Notes: a model not told the origin generated them from the sequence alone. Shown: positions 1-7,528, numbered from the stretch's first letter. The stretch: DNA of 12,116 nt from an uncultured Lachnospiraceae bacterium (GCA_910586205.1 CAJUGD010000056.1:1-12116); one strand, 5' to 3'. Numbers and translations are program-made.

Positions 1-86
1 GTAGCTGCGAAAGAAGTCATGGAAGCGCCGATGGCAAGCAGGGCTGCTGCAGATGCTACTGCAACTACTTTTGTCTGCTTTCTCAT
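1..86 (-). CDS. Acidic cell-wall-binding repeat protein, copy C (5' end only)
   Basis: Partial gene read leftward from the ATG at 86-84 and cut by the window edge. Only 28 codons and two bases are present. They encode a signal peptide: Met-Arg-Lys-Gln-Thr-Lys, a hydrophobic Ala/Val/Leu core, and Ser-Phe-Ala-Ala before the expected cleavage site. All 86 bases are identical to the start of the genes at 5432 and 11542, so this is a third member of that family. A strong ribosome binding site (AAGGAGAG on the minus strand, 104-97) sits 10 bases upstream. The mature protein is outside the window, so its repeat content and any variable segments are unknown. Family membership is very likely; that the gene is intact is assumed. 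Confidence 0.85.
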   Translation of the reverse strand, partial: MRKQTKVVAVASAAALLAIGASMTSFAA

Positions 87-178
87 AATGAATGCACTCT
101 CCTTTTCCTTTTTGAAATTCCTTTTTTGCTTATTTTTGCATTACGATGGTATTATACTTCCTATAAGGGGAATTATCA
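1..178 (-). repeat. Shared leader block, copy C
   Basis: This block holds the -10 box, spacer, 5' untranslated leader, ribosome binding site and signal-peptide codons. It matches 5340-5517 (opposite strand) with one base difference, in the leader at position 167 from the window-facing end of the pairing (TTATTTTT here against TTACTTTT). It matches 11457-11632 (same strand) up to position 176. Homology to the other copies stops inside the -35 hexamer. The left limit is set by the window edge. Confidence 0.9.
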
Positions 179-179
179 A
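151..179 (-). promoter_or_regulatory. Promoter of copy C
   Basis: On the minus strand a TTGATA -35 box (179-174) is separated by 17 bases from a perfect TATAAT -10 box (156-151). It lies about 65 bases upstream of the copy C start codon. This is a near-consensus vegetative promoter and the best of the three family promoters. The spacer contains the imperfect palindrome TTCCCCTTATAGGAA, also present in the other two copies. Confidence 0.75.
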
Positions 180-353
180 TAGTTAATTTACATTTTTTTC
201 TTTTTTAGAATTTATGTAAGCTATCAACTTTTCCTTGAAAGTTACCATCTCTCCATCACACTGACAGTATAATACACTTTTTTGATAAATGCTATAACAA
301 AACCCTAAGCGTTTTCTTACGAAAATATTACAAGATGCGAATTTTTTGCGAAA

Positions 354-375
354 ATTGTATTAATATTGATACAAT
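354..375. promoter_or_regulatory. 22-bp palindrome upstream of licCA, candidate operator
   Basis: Half-sites ATTGTAT (354-360) and ATACAAT (369-375) flank an AATATT centre. Twenty of 22 positions agree with the reverse complement. The symmetry continues outward at 350-352 and 377-379. The site lies about 35 bases upstream of the extended -10 box at 408-416 in the divergent region between copy C and licCA. It is not followed by a T-tract, so it fits a dimeric-regulator site better than a terminator. The regulator is unknown; the HTH domain of the downstream protein is one candidate. Confidence 0.45.
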
Positions 376-407
376 ATTCCCCTGGGCTGGGATTTTTCCA
401 AGATCTG

Positions 408-416
408 TGATATAAT
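408..416 (+). promoter_or_regulatory. Extended -10 promoter of licCA
   Basis: TGATATAAT at 408-416 is a consensus extended -10 element (TGn followed by TATAAT). No good -35 box lies 17 bases upstream (TGGGAT), which is common when the TG extension is present. It would place the transcript start near 423 and give a leader of about 78 bases before the ATG at 501. A second possible promoter overlaps the palindrome (TTGCGA at 346-351, 18-base spacer, TACAAT at 370-375). Confidence 0.6.
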
Positions 417-500
417 GTTCATTGAGTTTTGGATTGCAAAAAATTTGAACAACTTTTTTTAAAAACCAAGAATTTGAATAGATTATAGGAGACTTGCCAT

Positions 501-2276
501 ATGGACCGAACCGGATTGGTTTGCCGCTATATCAGTGAACATCCTTACTGTACACAGCGGGAATTAGCACAGAAATTGGAGCTTTCTTTGGGAACGATAA
601 ACACATTATTAAAGGAATGCTGTAAGAATCGATTGTTGGCACAGGAGAAAAGTATTGCTGGCACTTATGAGTTGACAGGAAAGGGAACTTCATATTTAGA
701 ACAATTTCAGGTGGACGGAGCTTTGATTATTGCTGCTGGATTTGGATCACGTTTTGTTCCTCTTACATTTGAAACGCCAAAAGGACTTTTGGAGGTTTTT
801 GGTGAACGCATGATCGAACGGCAGATTCGTCAGCTTCATCAAGTGGGAATTAAAGACATTACAATTGTAGTAGGATACCTAAAAGAAAAATTTGAGTATC
901 TGATTGACCGATACGGAGTGAAGCTGCTTTATAATCCGGAATATTCCTGCAAAAATACGCTGGCTACACTTTACAAAGCAAGAGAGATTCTGCGAGGACG
1001 TAATATGTATGTATTGTCCTCTGATAACTGGTTAAGAGAAAATATGTTTCATACTTGGGAATGCGGAGCTTGGTATTCTTCCATATATATGGAAGGAAAC
1101 ACTTCTGAGTGGGAACTTATATTTAATAAGAAGAAACGCATTACAGGGATTACTATCGGAGGTAATAACTGCTGGGTCATGTACGGACCTGTATACTTTT
1201 CCAGGGATTTTTCCGATCAATTTATTCCTTTATTAGAAAATGCTTATATGGCGCCAGGAACGGAGCAGATGTATTGGGAACATGTTTTGATGAATCAGAT
1301 TGAAAATTTGGAAATTTATATTAATAAGCAGCCTGAGGATCAAGTTTATGAATTTGAAAATCTGGAGGAATTGAGGATGTTTGATCCTAAATACCAAAAT
1401 CAATCCAACAACCGGGCTATGGAGCTGGTGGCAGATGTATTTCAGGTTCAGGAATCAGAAATACAGGGTATTCAGTGCCTCAAATCGGGAATGACCAACA
1501 AATCCTTTTTATTTCAGCTCAAAGATCAGCATTATATCTGCAGGATTCCAGGACCTGGAACAGAGCTTTTGATCAATCGGGTACAGGAAAGTGAAGTTTA
1601 CAAGACTATCCAGCCTTTAGACATTTCAGAAAAGATTATTTATATGAATGGACATAATGGATATAAGATTGTAGAATATTATGAGGGTGCAAGAACGGCC
1701 CGTGCTGACAGCAGGGAGGATATGATCGCATGTATGAAAGTATTGCGTCGTTTGCATGAATCTGGACTTGCAGTAGATCATGACTTTGATATTCGGGAAA
1801 GAATCCTTTTTTACGAACGGTTATGTATGTCTCATGGCGGTACACTCTTTGAGGATTATGATAAAATTCAGAATCAGATGGTGGAATTGATGGATAATCT
1901 TGACCATTTGGACCGTCCAAAAACATTGGCTCATATTGACAGTAATGTAGATAATTTTTTGATTTTGCCAGATGGACAGATTCGTCTGATCGACTGGGAA
2001 TATTCCGGTATGTGTGATCCATTGGCTGATCTTGGGATGTGTGCAATTTATTCTTATTATAATGAAGAAGAAGTGGAACAGTTAATGGACATTTATTTTG
2101 AACGGCCAGCAGAGCCAGAGGAGCGTTTGGCTGTATATAGTTATATTGCTTTGGGAGGCTTTTTGTGGACTCTTTGGGCAGTTTATAAAAGCTCTTTAGG
2201 AGAAGAATTTGGGGATTATACTTTGGTTATGTACCGGTATGCCAAACGTTATTATGAAAAGATTAAAAAAATGTAA
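501..2276 (+). CDS. HTH-LicC-LicA fusion: phosphocholine cytidylyltransferase and choline kinase
   Basis: A cytoplasmic three-part protein of 591 residues. Residues 1-65 form a winged helix-turn-helix of MarR type. Residues 73-295 resemble LicC (CTP:phosphocholine cytidylyltransferase): the nucleotidyltransferase signature AAGFGSR is at 78-84, the following Pro-Lys at 93-94, and SSDNW at 173-177. Residues 305-591 resemble LicA choline kinase of the aminoglycoside-phosphotransferase fold, with catalytic loop HIDSNVDN at 478-485 (Asp480, Asn485) and metal-binding Asp498 in IDWEY. By family knowledge the two halves would turn choline into phosphocholine and then CDP-choline, for decorating surface glycans. 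The start is supported by AGGAG at 487-491, nine bases upstream. All key motifs are present, so it looks functional. Adjacent choline-binding-repeat genes support the role. Whether the HTH binds DNA or only serves as an accessory domain is unknown. Confidence 0.92.
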   Translation: MDRTGLVCRYISEHPYCTQRELAQKLELSLGTINTLLKECCKNRLLAQEKSIAGTYELTGKGTSYLEQFQVDGALIIAAGFGSRFVPLTFETPKGLLEVFGERMIERQIRQLHQVGIKDITIVVGYLKEKFEYLIDRYGVKLLYNPEYSCKNTLATLYKAREILRGRNMYVLSSDNWLRENMFHTWECGAWYSSIYMEGNTSEWELIFNKKKRITGITIGGNNCWVMYGPVYFSRDFSDQFIPLLENAYMAPGTEQMYWEHVLMNQIENLEIYINKQPEDQVYEFENLEELRMFDPKYQNQSNNRAMELVADVFQVQESEIQGIQCLKSGMTNKSFLFQLKDQHYICRIPGPGTELLINRVQESEVYKTIQPLDISEKIIYMNGHNGYKIVEYYEGARTARADSREDMIACMKVLRRLHESGLAVDHDFDIRERILFYERLCMSHGGTLFEDYDKIQNQMVELMDNLDHLDRPKTLAHIDSNVDNFLILPDGQIRLIDWEYSGMCDPLADLGMCAIYSYYNEEEVEQLMDIYFERPAEPEERLAVYSYIALGGFLWTLWAVYKSSLGEEFGDYTLVMYRYAKRYYEKIKKM

Positions 2277-2306
2277 TAAAAATGTTACCACTTCCTGTAT
2301 TGCTTA

Positions 2307-2315
2307 TGCTATAAT
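2307..2315 (+). promoter_or_regulatory. Extended -10 promoter of the 2378 gene
   Basis: TGCTATAAT at 2307-2315 is a consensus extended -10 box. It starts 30 bases after the licCA stop codon and lies 62 bases upstream of the next ATG. The -35 region is weak (TTACCA at 2285-2290 with a 19-base spacer). No terminator is seen between licCA and this gene, so read-through is also likely. Confidence 0.6.
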
Positions 2316-2377
2316 AAATTTTATGCAAATTATGATTCTTTAGGGCGACTGCTCTATATATAAGGAGGTATTTTAAA

Positions 2378-3487
2378 ATGAGAAGTAGAAAGCATTTAAC
2401 TGCACTGGTGTTTGCCGGTGCATTAGGAGCTTCAGTTGCTGGCTCTGGAATGACTGCATTAGCAGCTACTGGATGGGTGCCCAATGGAAATAGTTATGTT
2501 TACTATGATTCAGACGGTTCTTTACATAAGGGATGGATTAATACATCAAACGGATATTATTATATGGACTTATCCTCTGGTATTATGAGTGTTGGCTGGA
2601 AAAAGATAAATGATAAGTGGTACTATTTTAATACAGACGGTCTGATGGCTACCGGATGGGTAAAGGACAATGACAAATATTATTACACTCTCAGCGATGG
2701 AACCATGGTGACAAACCAGTGGCTGAACATTGGAAGTGACTACTATTATATGCGCAGCGACGGTTCTATGATGCTTGGGTGGCGCAATATGGATAATGCC
2801 TGGTATTATTTCAACCCGGCAGATGGAAAATGCGTATTAAATTCTGCTTATGAAATTAATGGCAGCTATTATCTGTTTGGTTCTGATGGAAAGATGCTGA
2901 CAGGTTGGCAGCAATATAATGGAGATTACTATTATTTTAACTTAAATGACAATGCTGCCGCTGGGATGCCTCTTGGAAAGATGCTGACAGGCTGGCTCAG
3001 CGACGGCACCAACAAATATTATATGGATCCTTCTAATGGCATTATGTCCACAGCATGGAAACAGATTGATGGATTTTATCATTATTTTAATAACTCTGGT
3101 CATATGCAGACTGGATGGATTCAGGTAAGTGGCGTTTATTATTATCTGGATCCGTCAGATGGCCGCATGGTAGCGGGAACCAGCCGTACCATTGATGGAG
3201 TTACCTATCAGTTTGCTGCTAATGGCGCATGTAATACTAATGTAAATACGAACAATGTGTATAATTCTTCTTCAAGCAACAACAATACATCCTCCACACC
3301 GGTTGTAGGCGGCGGCAGTTATTCCAACTATGGACCTGGCGTATCATCTAGTGGTAACTCCTCTGCTACTCCCGGAGGTGGAAGTACAACACCTAGCGGC
3401 AGTGGAACAACACCTGGCGGCTCTGCCCCTCAGAGAAATTCCGGAGAAGATCTGGAAGCAGGTTTGACAGGCGGACCAAAGCCGTAA
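2378..3487 (+). CDS. Secreted choline-binding-repeat protein with Gly/Ser/Thr-rich tail
   Basis: A 369-residue exported protein. Residues 1-30 are a signal peptide (Arg/Lys start, hydrophobic core, Ala-Leu-Ala-Ala cleavage motif). From residue 32 to about 285 there are roughly ten repeats of 20 to 30 residues of the CW-binding (choline-binding) type. Each has a Gly-Trp, then a Tyr-Tyr-Tyr or Trp-Tyr-Tyr-Phe triplet, then Asp/Ser-Gly. Gly-Trp pairs are near residues 32, 52, 73, 93, 134, 176, 205 and 246. Residues 295-350 are low-complexity Ser/Asn/Gly/Thr/Pro and the end is Gly-Gly-Pro-Lys-Pro. No catalytic domain and no LPXTG anchor are visible, so it would be held on the wall by the repeats alone. 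The start has a perfect AGGAGG at 2363-2368, nine bases upstream. It may be a structural or adhesive surface protein; its exact role cannot be assigned. Confidence 0.88.
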   Translation: MRSRKHLTALVFAGALGASVAGSGMTALAATGWVPNGNSYVYYDSDGSLHKGWINTSNGYYYMDLSSGIMSVGWKKINDKWYYFNTDGLMATGWVKDNDKYYYTLSDGTMVTNQWLNIGSDYYYMRSDGSMMLGWRNMDNAWYYFNPADGKCVLNSAYEINGSYYLFGSDGKMLTGWQQYNGDYYYFNLNDNAAAGMPLGKMLTGWLSDGTNKYYMDPSNGIMSTAWKQIDGFYHYFNNSGHMQTGWIQVSGVYYYLDPSDGRMVAGTSRTIDGVTYQFAANGACNTNVNTNNVYNSSSSNNNTSSTPVVGGGSYSNYGPGVSSSGNSSATPGGGSTTPSGSGTTPGGSAPQRNSGEDLEAGLTGGPKP

Positions 3488-3518
3488 CATTTGATTAATT
3501 CAAATATTTTATGAGAGA

Positions 3519-3560
3519 CTTTAACCACTTAGTAATAGAGGTTAAAGCCTTTCGTTTTTT
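3519..3560 (+). terminator. Terminator after the 2378 gene
   Basis: CTTTAACC (3519-3526) pairs perfectly with GGTTAAAG (3540-3547) around a 13-base loop. It is followed by CCTTTCG and a run of six T (3555-3560). It lies 32 bases after the stop codon and separates this gene from the downstream muramidase gene. Confidence 0.8.
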
Positions 3561-3619
3561 AAAAAGAAATTTTAACAGACGAAGAAAATATATAACACTT
3601 CTGAGAAAGGAACAGCGAT

Positions 3620-5296
3620 ATGAAAAATTGGAAAATATTTTTTAAAAGAACAGCAGCAATGGGACTGGTTGTTAGCTTTACAGCAGCTTCATCATGTTGG
3701 CCACAAAATGTGTTCGCAGCATCCAGCCACAGCAAAATCAGTGACGGAGTATATCAGCTGCGGGATGGGACAGCAATTTCTAATATTTTTGCCAGAGGAA
3801 TTGATGTATCTCACTGGCAGGGAACGATTGATTGGGAACAGGTTGCCAACAATGACGTGTCTTTTGTTATGTTAGGAACCCGATATAACGGTGAGGTGGA
3901 TCCTCGCTTTCATGTGAATGCTACAGAAGCGGTTAACCATGGAGTAGAGATAGGTATTTACATATATTCTTATGCCGTCAATCCAGCTATGGCTGAAGCA
4001 GAGGCTGATTTTGTATTAAACCTGATTAAAGATTATCCGGTTTCTTATCCTGTAGCATTTGATGTGGAGGCTTCTGTGCAAAGTACTCTTTCTCCTCAGG
4101 AGCTGGCAGATATTGTGAACGCATTTTGCGGCAAGATTGAAAGAGCCGGATATCATGCAATCTTATATGCCAACGATTATTGGCTGGCCAATAAAATCGA
4201 TATGTCTCAAGTAGCATATAATGTATGGGTAGCACGATATGAAACGAAACATGCTTTTGAAAATCCGGTAATGTGGCAGGCTACAAATACCGGAACAATC
4301 GATGGAATTTCCGGTAATGTGGATATAGATTTTCAGTTTCGCGATTTCTCGGATGTAATTAAACCAAACTTATGGCGAACCATAGGAGGAAATACCTATT
4401 ATTTTCAAAACCACAAAATGCAAAAAGATAGCTGGATCCATGATGGCTCAGGCTGGTTTTTTATGGATGAAAATGGACTGGCTAAAAATGGCTGGTTTAC
4501 ACAGAATGAAAATACCTATTATCTGGAAGCGGATTCTGGGAGAATGGTATCTGGATGGAAATCTTTTGATGAGGGCTGGCGCTATTTTAATGAAAGCGGA
4601 GCTATGCAGAGCGGATGGGTTCAGGATGAAGGCATCTGGTATTATTTGAATCAGGATGCTTTAATGCAGACTGGATGGCTAAAGGATGGAAATGTCTGGT
4701 ATTATCTGAAAGAATCTGGAGCCATGACAGAAGGATGGCGGCAGATTGATGGTATATGGTATTATTTTAATGGAAGCGGTGTTATGTTGACTGGACAGCA
4801 GCAGATTGGAGATACCTGGTATTATTTTGACGGAAGTGGCGCTATGATGACCGGGCTGCACCAAATCGGGGATAACAGATATTATTTTGATGAAAACGGC
4901 TCTATGGCTACAGGACTGCGGCAGATTAACAATACTTGGTATTTCTTTGATGTCAGTGATGGAACTATGACAGTCGGGTGGAAGCAAATTGACGGAGTAT
5001 GGTATTATTTTGGCGATGATGGAGCAATGAAAACAGGATGGATTGGTGATGCATCAGCTTGGTATTATCTGAATCCAGAAAACGGGCAAATGTACACAAA
5101 TACACAGATTACTGTGGATGGAATTACTTATAATGTAGATTCTAGTGGAGTTTGTCAAGCAGTTGTTTTGGAAAATATCAATCAGCAGCCGGACGCAGGA
5201 ACTAATGAAGGCAGTGTGACAGAAAATAATTCAGGTATGGATACTGGAATAACCAGTGATGGAACTGTGGAAAATATAGTTCCATTTGGCAGTTGA
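3620..5296 (+). CDS. Secreted GH25 muramidase with choline-binding-repeat C-terminus
   Basis: A 558-residue exported enzyme. Residues 1-34 are a signal peptide ending Val-Phe-Ala-Ala. Residues 58-243 are a glycoside hydrolase family 25 (lysozyme) domain. GIDVSHWQG is at 60-68 with catalytic-type Asp62. FDVE is at 147-150 with the Asp148/Glu150 pair, and the terminal NVDID is at 233-237. GH25 enzymes cut the N-acetylmuramic acid to N-acetylglucosamine bond in peptidoglycan. Residues 252-512 hold about 12 choline-binding-type repeats of about 20 residues, very regular between 330 and 480 (Gly-Trp, Trp-Tyr-Tyr-Phe, Gly-Ala-Met). A 45-residue polar tail follows. The layout matches pneumococcal choline-dependent lysins such as Cpl-1. 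With licCA nearby it is probably an autolysin or remodelling enzyme targeted to phosphocholine-bearing wall. A prophage origin is less likely because no holin or phage genes are seen. The start is supported by AAAGGAA at 3606-3612. Confidence 0.92.
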   Translation: MKNWKIFFKRTAAMGLVVSFTAASSCWPQNVFAASSHSKISDGVYQLRDGTAISNIFARGIDVSHWQGTIDWEQVANNDVSFVMLGTRYNGEVDPRFHVNATEAVNHGVEIGIYIYSYAVNPAMAEAEADFVLNLIKDYPVSYPVAFDVEASVQSTLSPQELADIVNAFCGKIERAGYHAILYANDYWLANKIDMSQVAYNVWVARYETKHAFENPVMWQATNTGTIDGISGNVDIDFQFRDFSDVIKPNLWRTIGGNTYYFQNHKMQKDSWIHDGSGWFFMDENGLAKNGWFTQNENTYYLEADSGRMVSGWKSFDEGWRYFNESGAMQSGWVQDEGIWYYLNQDALMQTGWLKDGNVWYYLKESGAMTEGWRQIDGIWYYFNGSGVMLTGQQQIGDTWYYFDGSGAMMTGLHQIGDNRYYFDENGSMATGLRQINNTWYFFDVSDGTMTVGWKQIDGVWYYFGDDGAMKTGWIGDASAWYYLNPENGQMYTNTQITVDGITYNVDSSGVCQAVVLENINQQPDAGTNEGSVTENNSGMDTGITSDGTVENIVPFGS

Positions 5297-5338
5297 ATTT
5301 ATTGCCAGAGTGCTTGAATATGAGGACTCTCCTTTTCG

Positions 5339-5367
5339 ATGATAATTCCCCTTATAGGAAGTATAAT
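5339..5367 (+). promoter_or_regulatory. Promoter of copy A
   Basis: ATGATA (5339-5344, four of six consensus positions), a 17-base spacer and a perfect TATAAT (5362-5367). The spacer holds the imperfect palindrome TTCCCCTTATAGGAA (5346-5360) found in all three copies. The -35 box is weaker than that of copy C because family homology ends at 5340. The gap to the upstream muramidase stop is only 42 bases. A weak AGAGT/ACTCT hairpin (5307-5330) may partly end upstream transcripts. Confidence 0.65.
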
Positions 5368-5517
5368 ACCATCGTAATGCAAAAGTAAGCAAAAAAGGAA
5401 TTTCAAAAAGGAAAAGGAGAGTGCATTCATTATGAGAAAGCAGACAAAAGTAGTTGCAGTAGCATCTGCAGCAGCCCTGCTTGCCATCGGCGCTTCCATG
5501 ACTTCTTTCGCAGCTAC
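5340..5517 (+). repeat. Shared leader block, copy A
   Basis: Inverted relative to 1-178 and 11457-11632, and nearly identical to both. It includes the -10 box, a purine-rich leader, the ribosome binding site AAGGAGAG (5414-5421) and the first 86 bases of the coding region. Homology to the 11542 gene continues at high level to about 5812 and, with interruptions, to the end of the gene and its terminator. Confidence 0.9.
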
Positions 5518-7288
5518 TGGCTGGGTTGAGGAGGATGGAACCTGGTATTTCTATGATAACGATGGCAACAGAGTGGAAGATGCCTGGAAAAAGTCCGGTG
5601 AGAACTGGTACTGGCTGGATGGCGAAGAAGGCGGTGCCATGGCTATGGAGAAGATCGTTGAGGATGATGATGATATCTACTATGTAGATGCCAATGGTGT
5701 TATGGTTCGCAATACCTGGGTAAAGGTTGTGAACGAGGAGCAGGATGAAGATGAGGATCCGGCTGAGTACCATTACTACTATATGCAGTCCAATGGTAAA
5801 GCGTATAAGGCTTCTGACAACAACAACGCTATCCGTTTCAGAACCATTGATGGCAAGAGATATGCCTTTGATGATGATGGTAAAATGCTGTATGGCTGGG
5901 TAAGTGAAGACGGCGAAAGACTGTCAGACGATGATGGCTGGGAAAGTGCTACCTATTATCTGGGCAACTGGGATGAAGGCGATATGAAAATCGGCTGGCA
6001 GAAGATTTATGTCTATGACGGCGATGAAGATGATGATATGGAACATTGGTTCAATTTCAAGTCTAACGGTAAAAAGAGAGATTCCAAGACGACGGATAAT
6101 CCAGAGGGTGATAATGCTGTTAAAGAAGAAAAGATCAATGGTAAAAAATATGGTTTCGATCATCGCGGCGTAATGGTATATGAGTGGACCGTAGCCACAA
6201 AAGCCGATGCTACTCGGGCATCTTCCAGCTCTTGGAAATATTTTGGCAGCGCTGAGGATGGCGCACGGGTAACAAAAGGTTGGTTTAAGGTAGTTGCTCC
6301 TTCTGAAGACAATGATAATGTATTTAAAACAAATTATGGCTCTGGTGACAATGATACCTTTGCTAAAGAAGATGCAGATGACGAAAATGAGAGATGGTAT
6401 TATGCAGATGGAGACGGAAACCTGGAAGTTGGAAAGATCAAGAAGATTAAGGGGAAATATTACGGATTCCGTCCAGAAGGGGATAGTAAAGCAGCAGCTA
6501 TGCTGTCTGGTCTGGTATTGCTGGAAGTAGATCCCTCAAACGGAGATATCCTTCATGTATTTGATGATGGTGTAGATTCTGACGAATTAAGTGACTTGCT
6601 TGATTGGAATAGGGGGAGACAGAGTGATTCTGATTCCGCTTACCCTGCAATTGTTCAAACGATTATAGATAATGTGGAATATCCGGGTTATTATGCCAAT
6701 GTTTCTTTGTATTACTTTGGAGACGAGGAAACCGATGGTGCTATGAAAACTGGTGCCACTACAGTAACCATTGATGGCGAAAGTTATAATTTCCTTTTTA
6801 ATAAGACTGGAGGAGCTGAAAGTAAAGGTAAAGGCTTAACTGGTTTGGATGATAATAAATACATTTATAAGTTTGGATGCCGTATTAAAGCGGGAAGCGA
6901 TGATAAGTATCAAGTTGTTGAAGTCGTTCCTGGCCGTAATAACGCTACAGACATTCATGGTTCAATGGTTTGGGTAAATAAGCTTGATTCTGCTTGGCTC
7001 AAAACTCTAGCTGGAAAGAACTTTACTAACGATAAGAATGAATCAGTAACTATGCTACGAATTCCAAAAGCGCAAGCAGAAGATGAATCGAAATGGTATC
7101 TGGTTAATACTAGCGGTAATGTACAAAAATCCAAAGTTGCAGCAAAAGATGGAGATGACTGGTACTTCTATGTAAAAGACAGAGAAGTTCTGCTGTACAC
7201 AAATAATAAAAACTTGGATGACAAAGATACTGAAAATAAAACTGAGAAATGGGAAGATTATATTATTAATCCAAACATTAACAACTAA
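5432..7288 (+). CDS. Acidic secreted cell-wall-binding repeat protein, copy A
   Basis: A 618-residue exported protein. Residues 1-28 are a signal peptide, and the mature protein starts with Thr-Gly-Trp. Degenerate CW-binding repeats are recognisable at residues 30-70 (Gly-Trp-Val, Trp-Tyr-Phe-Tyr), 80-125, 139-180, 189-250, 267-350 and 555-592. They are longer and far richer in Asp/Glu than those of the two upstream proteins, with runs such as Glu-Asp-Asp-Asp-Asp (77-81). Against copy B the first 130 residues differ at one position (Met72/Ile). Two segments differ almost entirely (about 387-423 and 501-554), with near-identical sequence between and after them. No catalytic motif, LPXTG signal or transmembrane segment is seen. 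It is probably an abundant surface protein. Whether these repeats still bind choline is uncertain. Start: AAGGAGAG ten bases upstream. Confidence 0.85.
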   Translation: MRKQTKVVAVASAAALLAIGASMTSFAATGWVEEDGTWYFYDNDGNRVEDAWKKSGENWYWLDGEEGGAMAMEKIVEDDDDIYYVDANGVMVRNTWVKVVNEEQDEDEDPAEYHYYYMQSNGKAYKASDNNNAIRFRTIDGKRYAFDDDGKMLYGWVSEDGERLSDDDGWESATYYLGNWDEGDMKIGWQKIYVYDGDEDDDMEHWFNFKSNGKKRDSKTTDNPEGDNAVKEEKINGKKYGFDHRGVMVYEWTVATKADATRASSSSWKYFGSAEDGARVTKGWFKVVAPSEDNDNVFKTNYGSGDNDTFAKEDADDENERWYYADGDGNLEVGKIKKIKGKYYGFRPEGDSKAAAMLSGLVLLEVDPSNGDILHVFDDGVDSDELSDLLDWNRGRQSDSDSAYPAIVQTIIDNVEYPGYYANVSLYYFGDEETDGAMKTGATTVTIDGESYNFLFNKTGGAESKGKGLTGLDDNKYIYKFGCRIKAGSDDKYQVVEVVPGRNNATDIHGSMVWVNKLDSAWLKTLAGKNFTNDKNESVTMLRIPKAQAEDESKWYLVNTSGNVQKSKVAAKDGDDWYFYVKDREVLLYTNNKNLDDKDTENKTEKWEDYIINPNINN

Positions 7289-7327
7289 GTTTATTGACGT
7301 AAATTAATCTGATTTTTAAACGAAAGA

Positions 7328-7377
7328 ACAGGCTTCCTGTCAAGGTTGATTGGCAGGGGCTTGTTTTCAGATTTTAT
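7328..7377 (+). terminator. Terminator of copy A
   Basis: The arm ACAGGCTTCCTGTCAA (7328-7343) pairs, with one bulge and some G-U pairs, with TTGGCAGGGGCTTGT (7350-7364). GTTTT and a further AT-rich stretch follow. The approach (AATCTGATTTT, then AACAGGC) is also found after copy B, so the terminator was duplicated along with the gene. Confidence 0.75.
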
Positions 7378-7404
7378 AATTTAAGGTAAAGTCAGGAGTA
7401 GGGT

Positions 7405-7422
7405 AAACGGGAGCTACCGTTT
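7405..7422. repeat. 18-bp near-perfect palindrome
   Basis: AAACGG (7405-7410) and CCGTTT (7417-7422) flank an AGCT centre with one mismatched pair. No T-tract follows. It lies in the gene-poor stretch 7381-7528, where no convincing coding sequence or RNA gene was seen. It could be a protein-binding site or a remnant of a mobile element; nothing supports either. Confidence 0.3.
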
Positions 7423-7528
7423 GCGGAGTAGGATCCTTTTCTTAACCATAACCTGCAAAGAATGCCATATGGATGTAGGAATATGTTGCGGAACTTCTAA
7501 GACATGGAACTCGAATCATTATGAGCAT

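Noticed and set aside
3572..3596. A separate promoter for the muramidase gene (TTAACA and TATAAC)
   Set aside because: The spacing is 13 bases, too short for a normal promoter. A promoter is expected here because a terminator precedes it, but the boxes cannot be placed with confidence.
5307..5336. AGAGT/ACTCT hairpin followed by CCTTTT as terminator of the muramidase gene
   Set aside because: Only five base pairs and a short interrupted T-tract; too weak to list as a feature.
6590..7093. Variable segments of copy A as a diversity-generating retroelement target
   Set aside because: No reverse transcriptase or template repeat is in the window, and the differences include length changes, not the adenine-directed substitutions expected.
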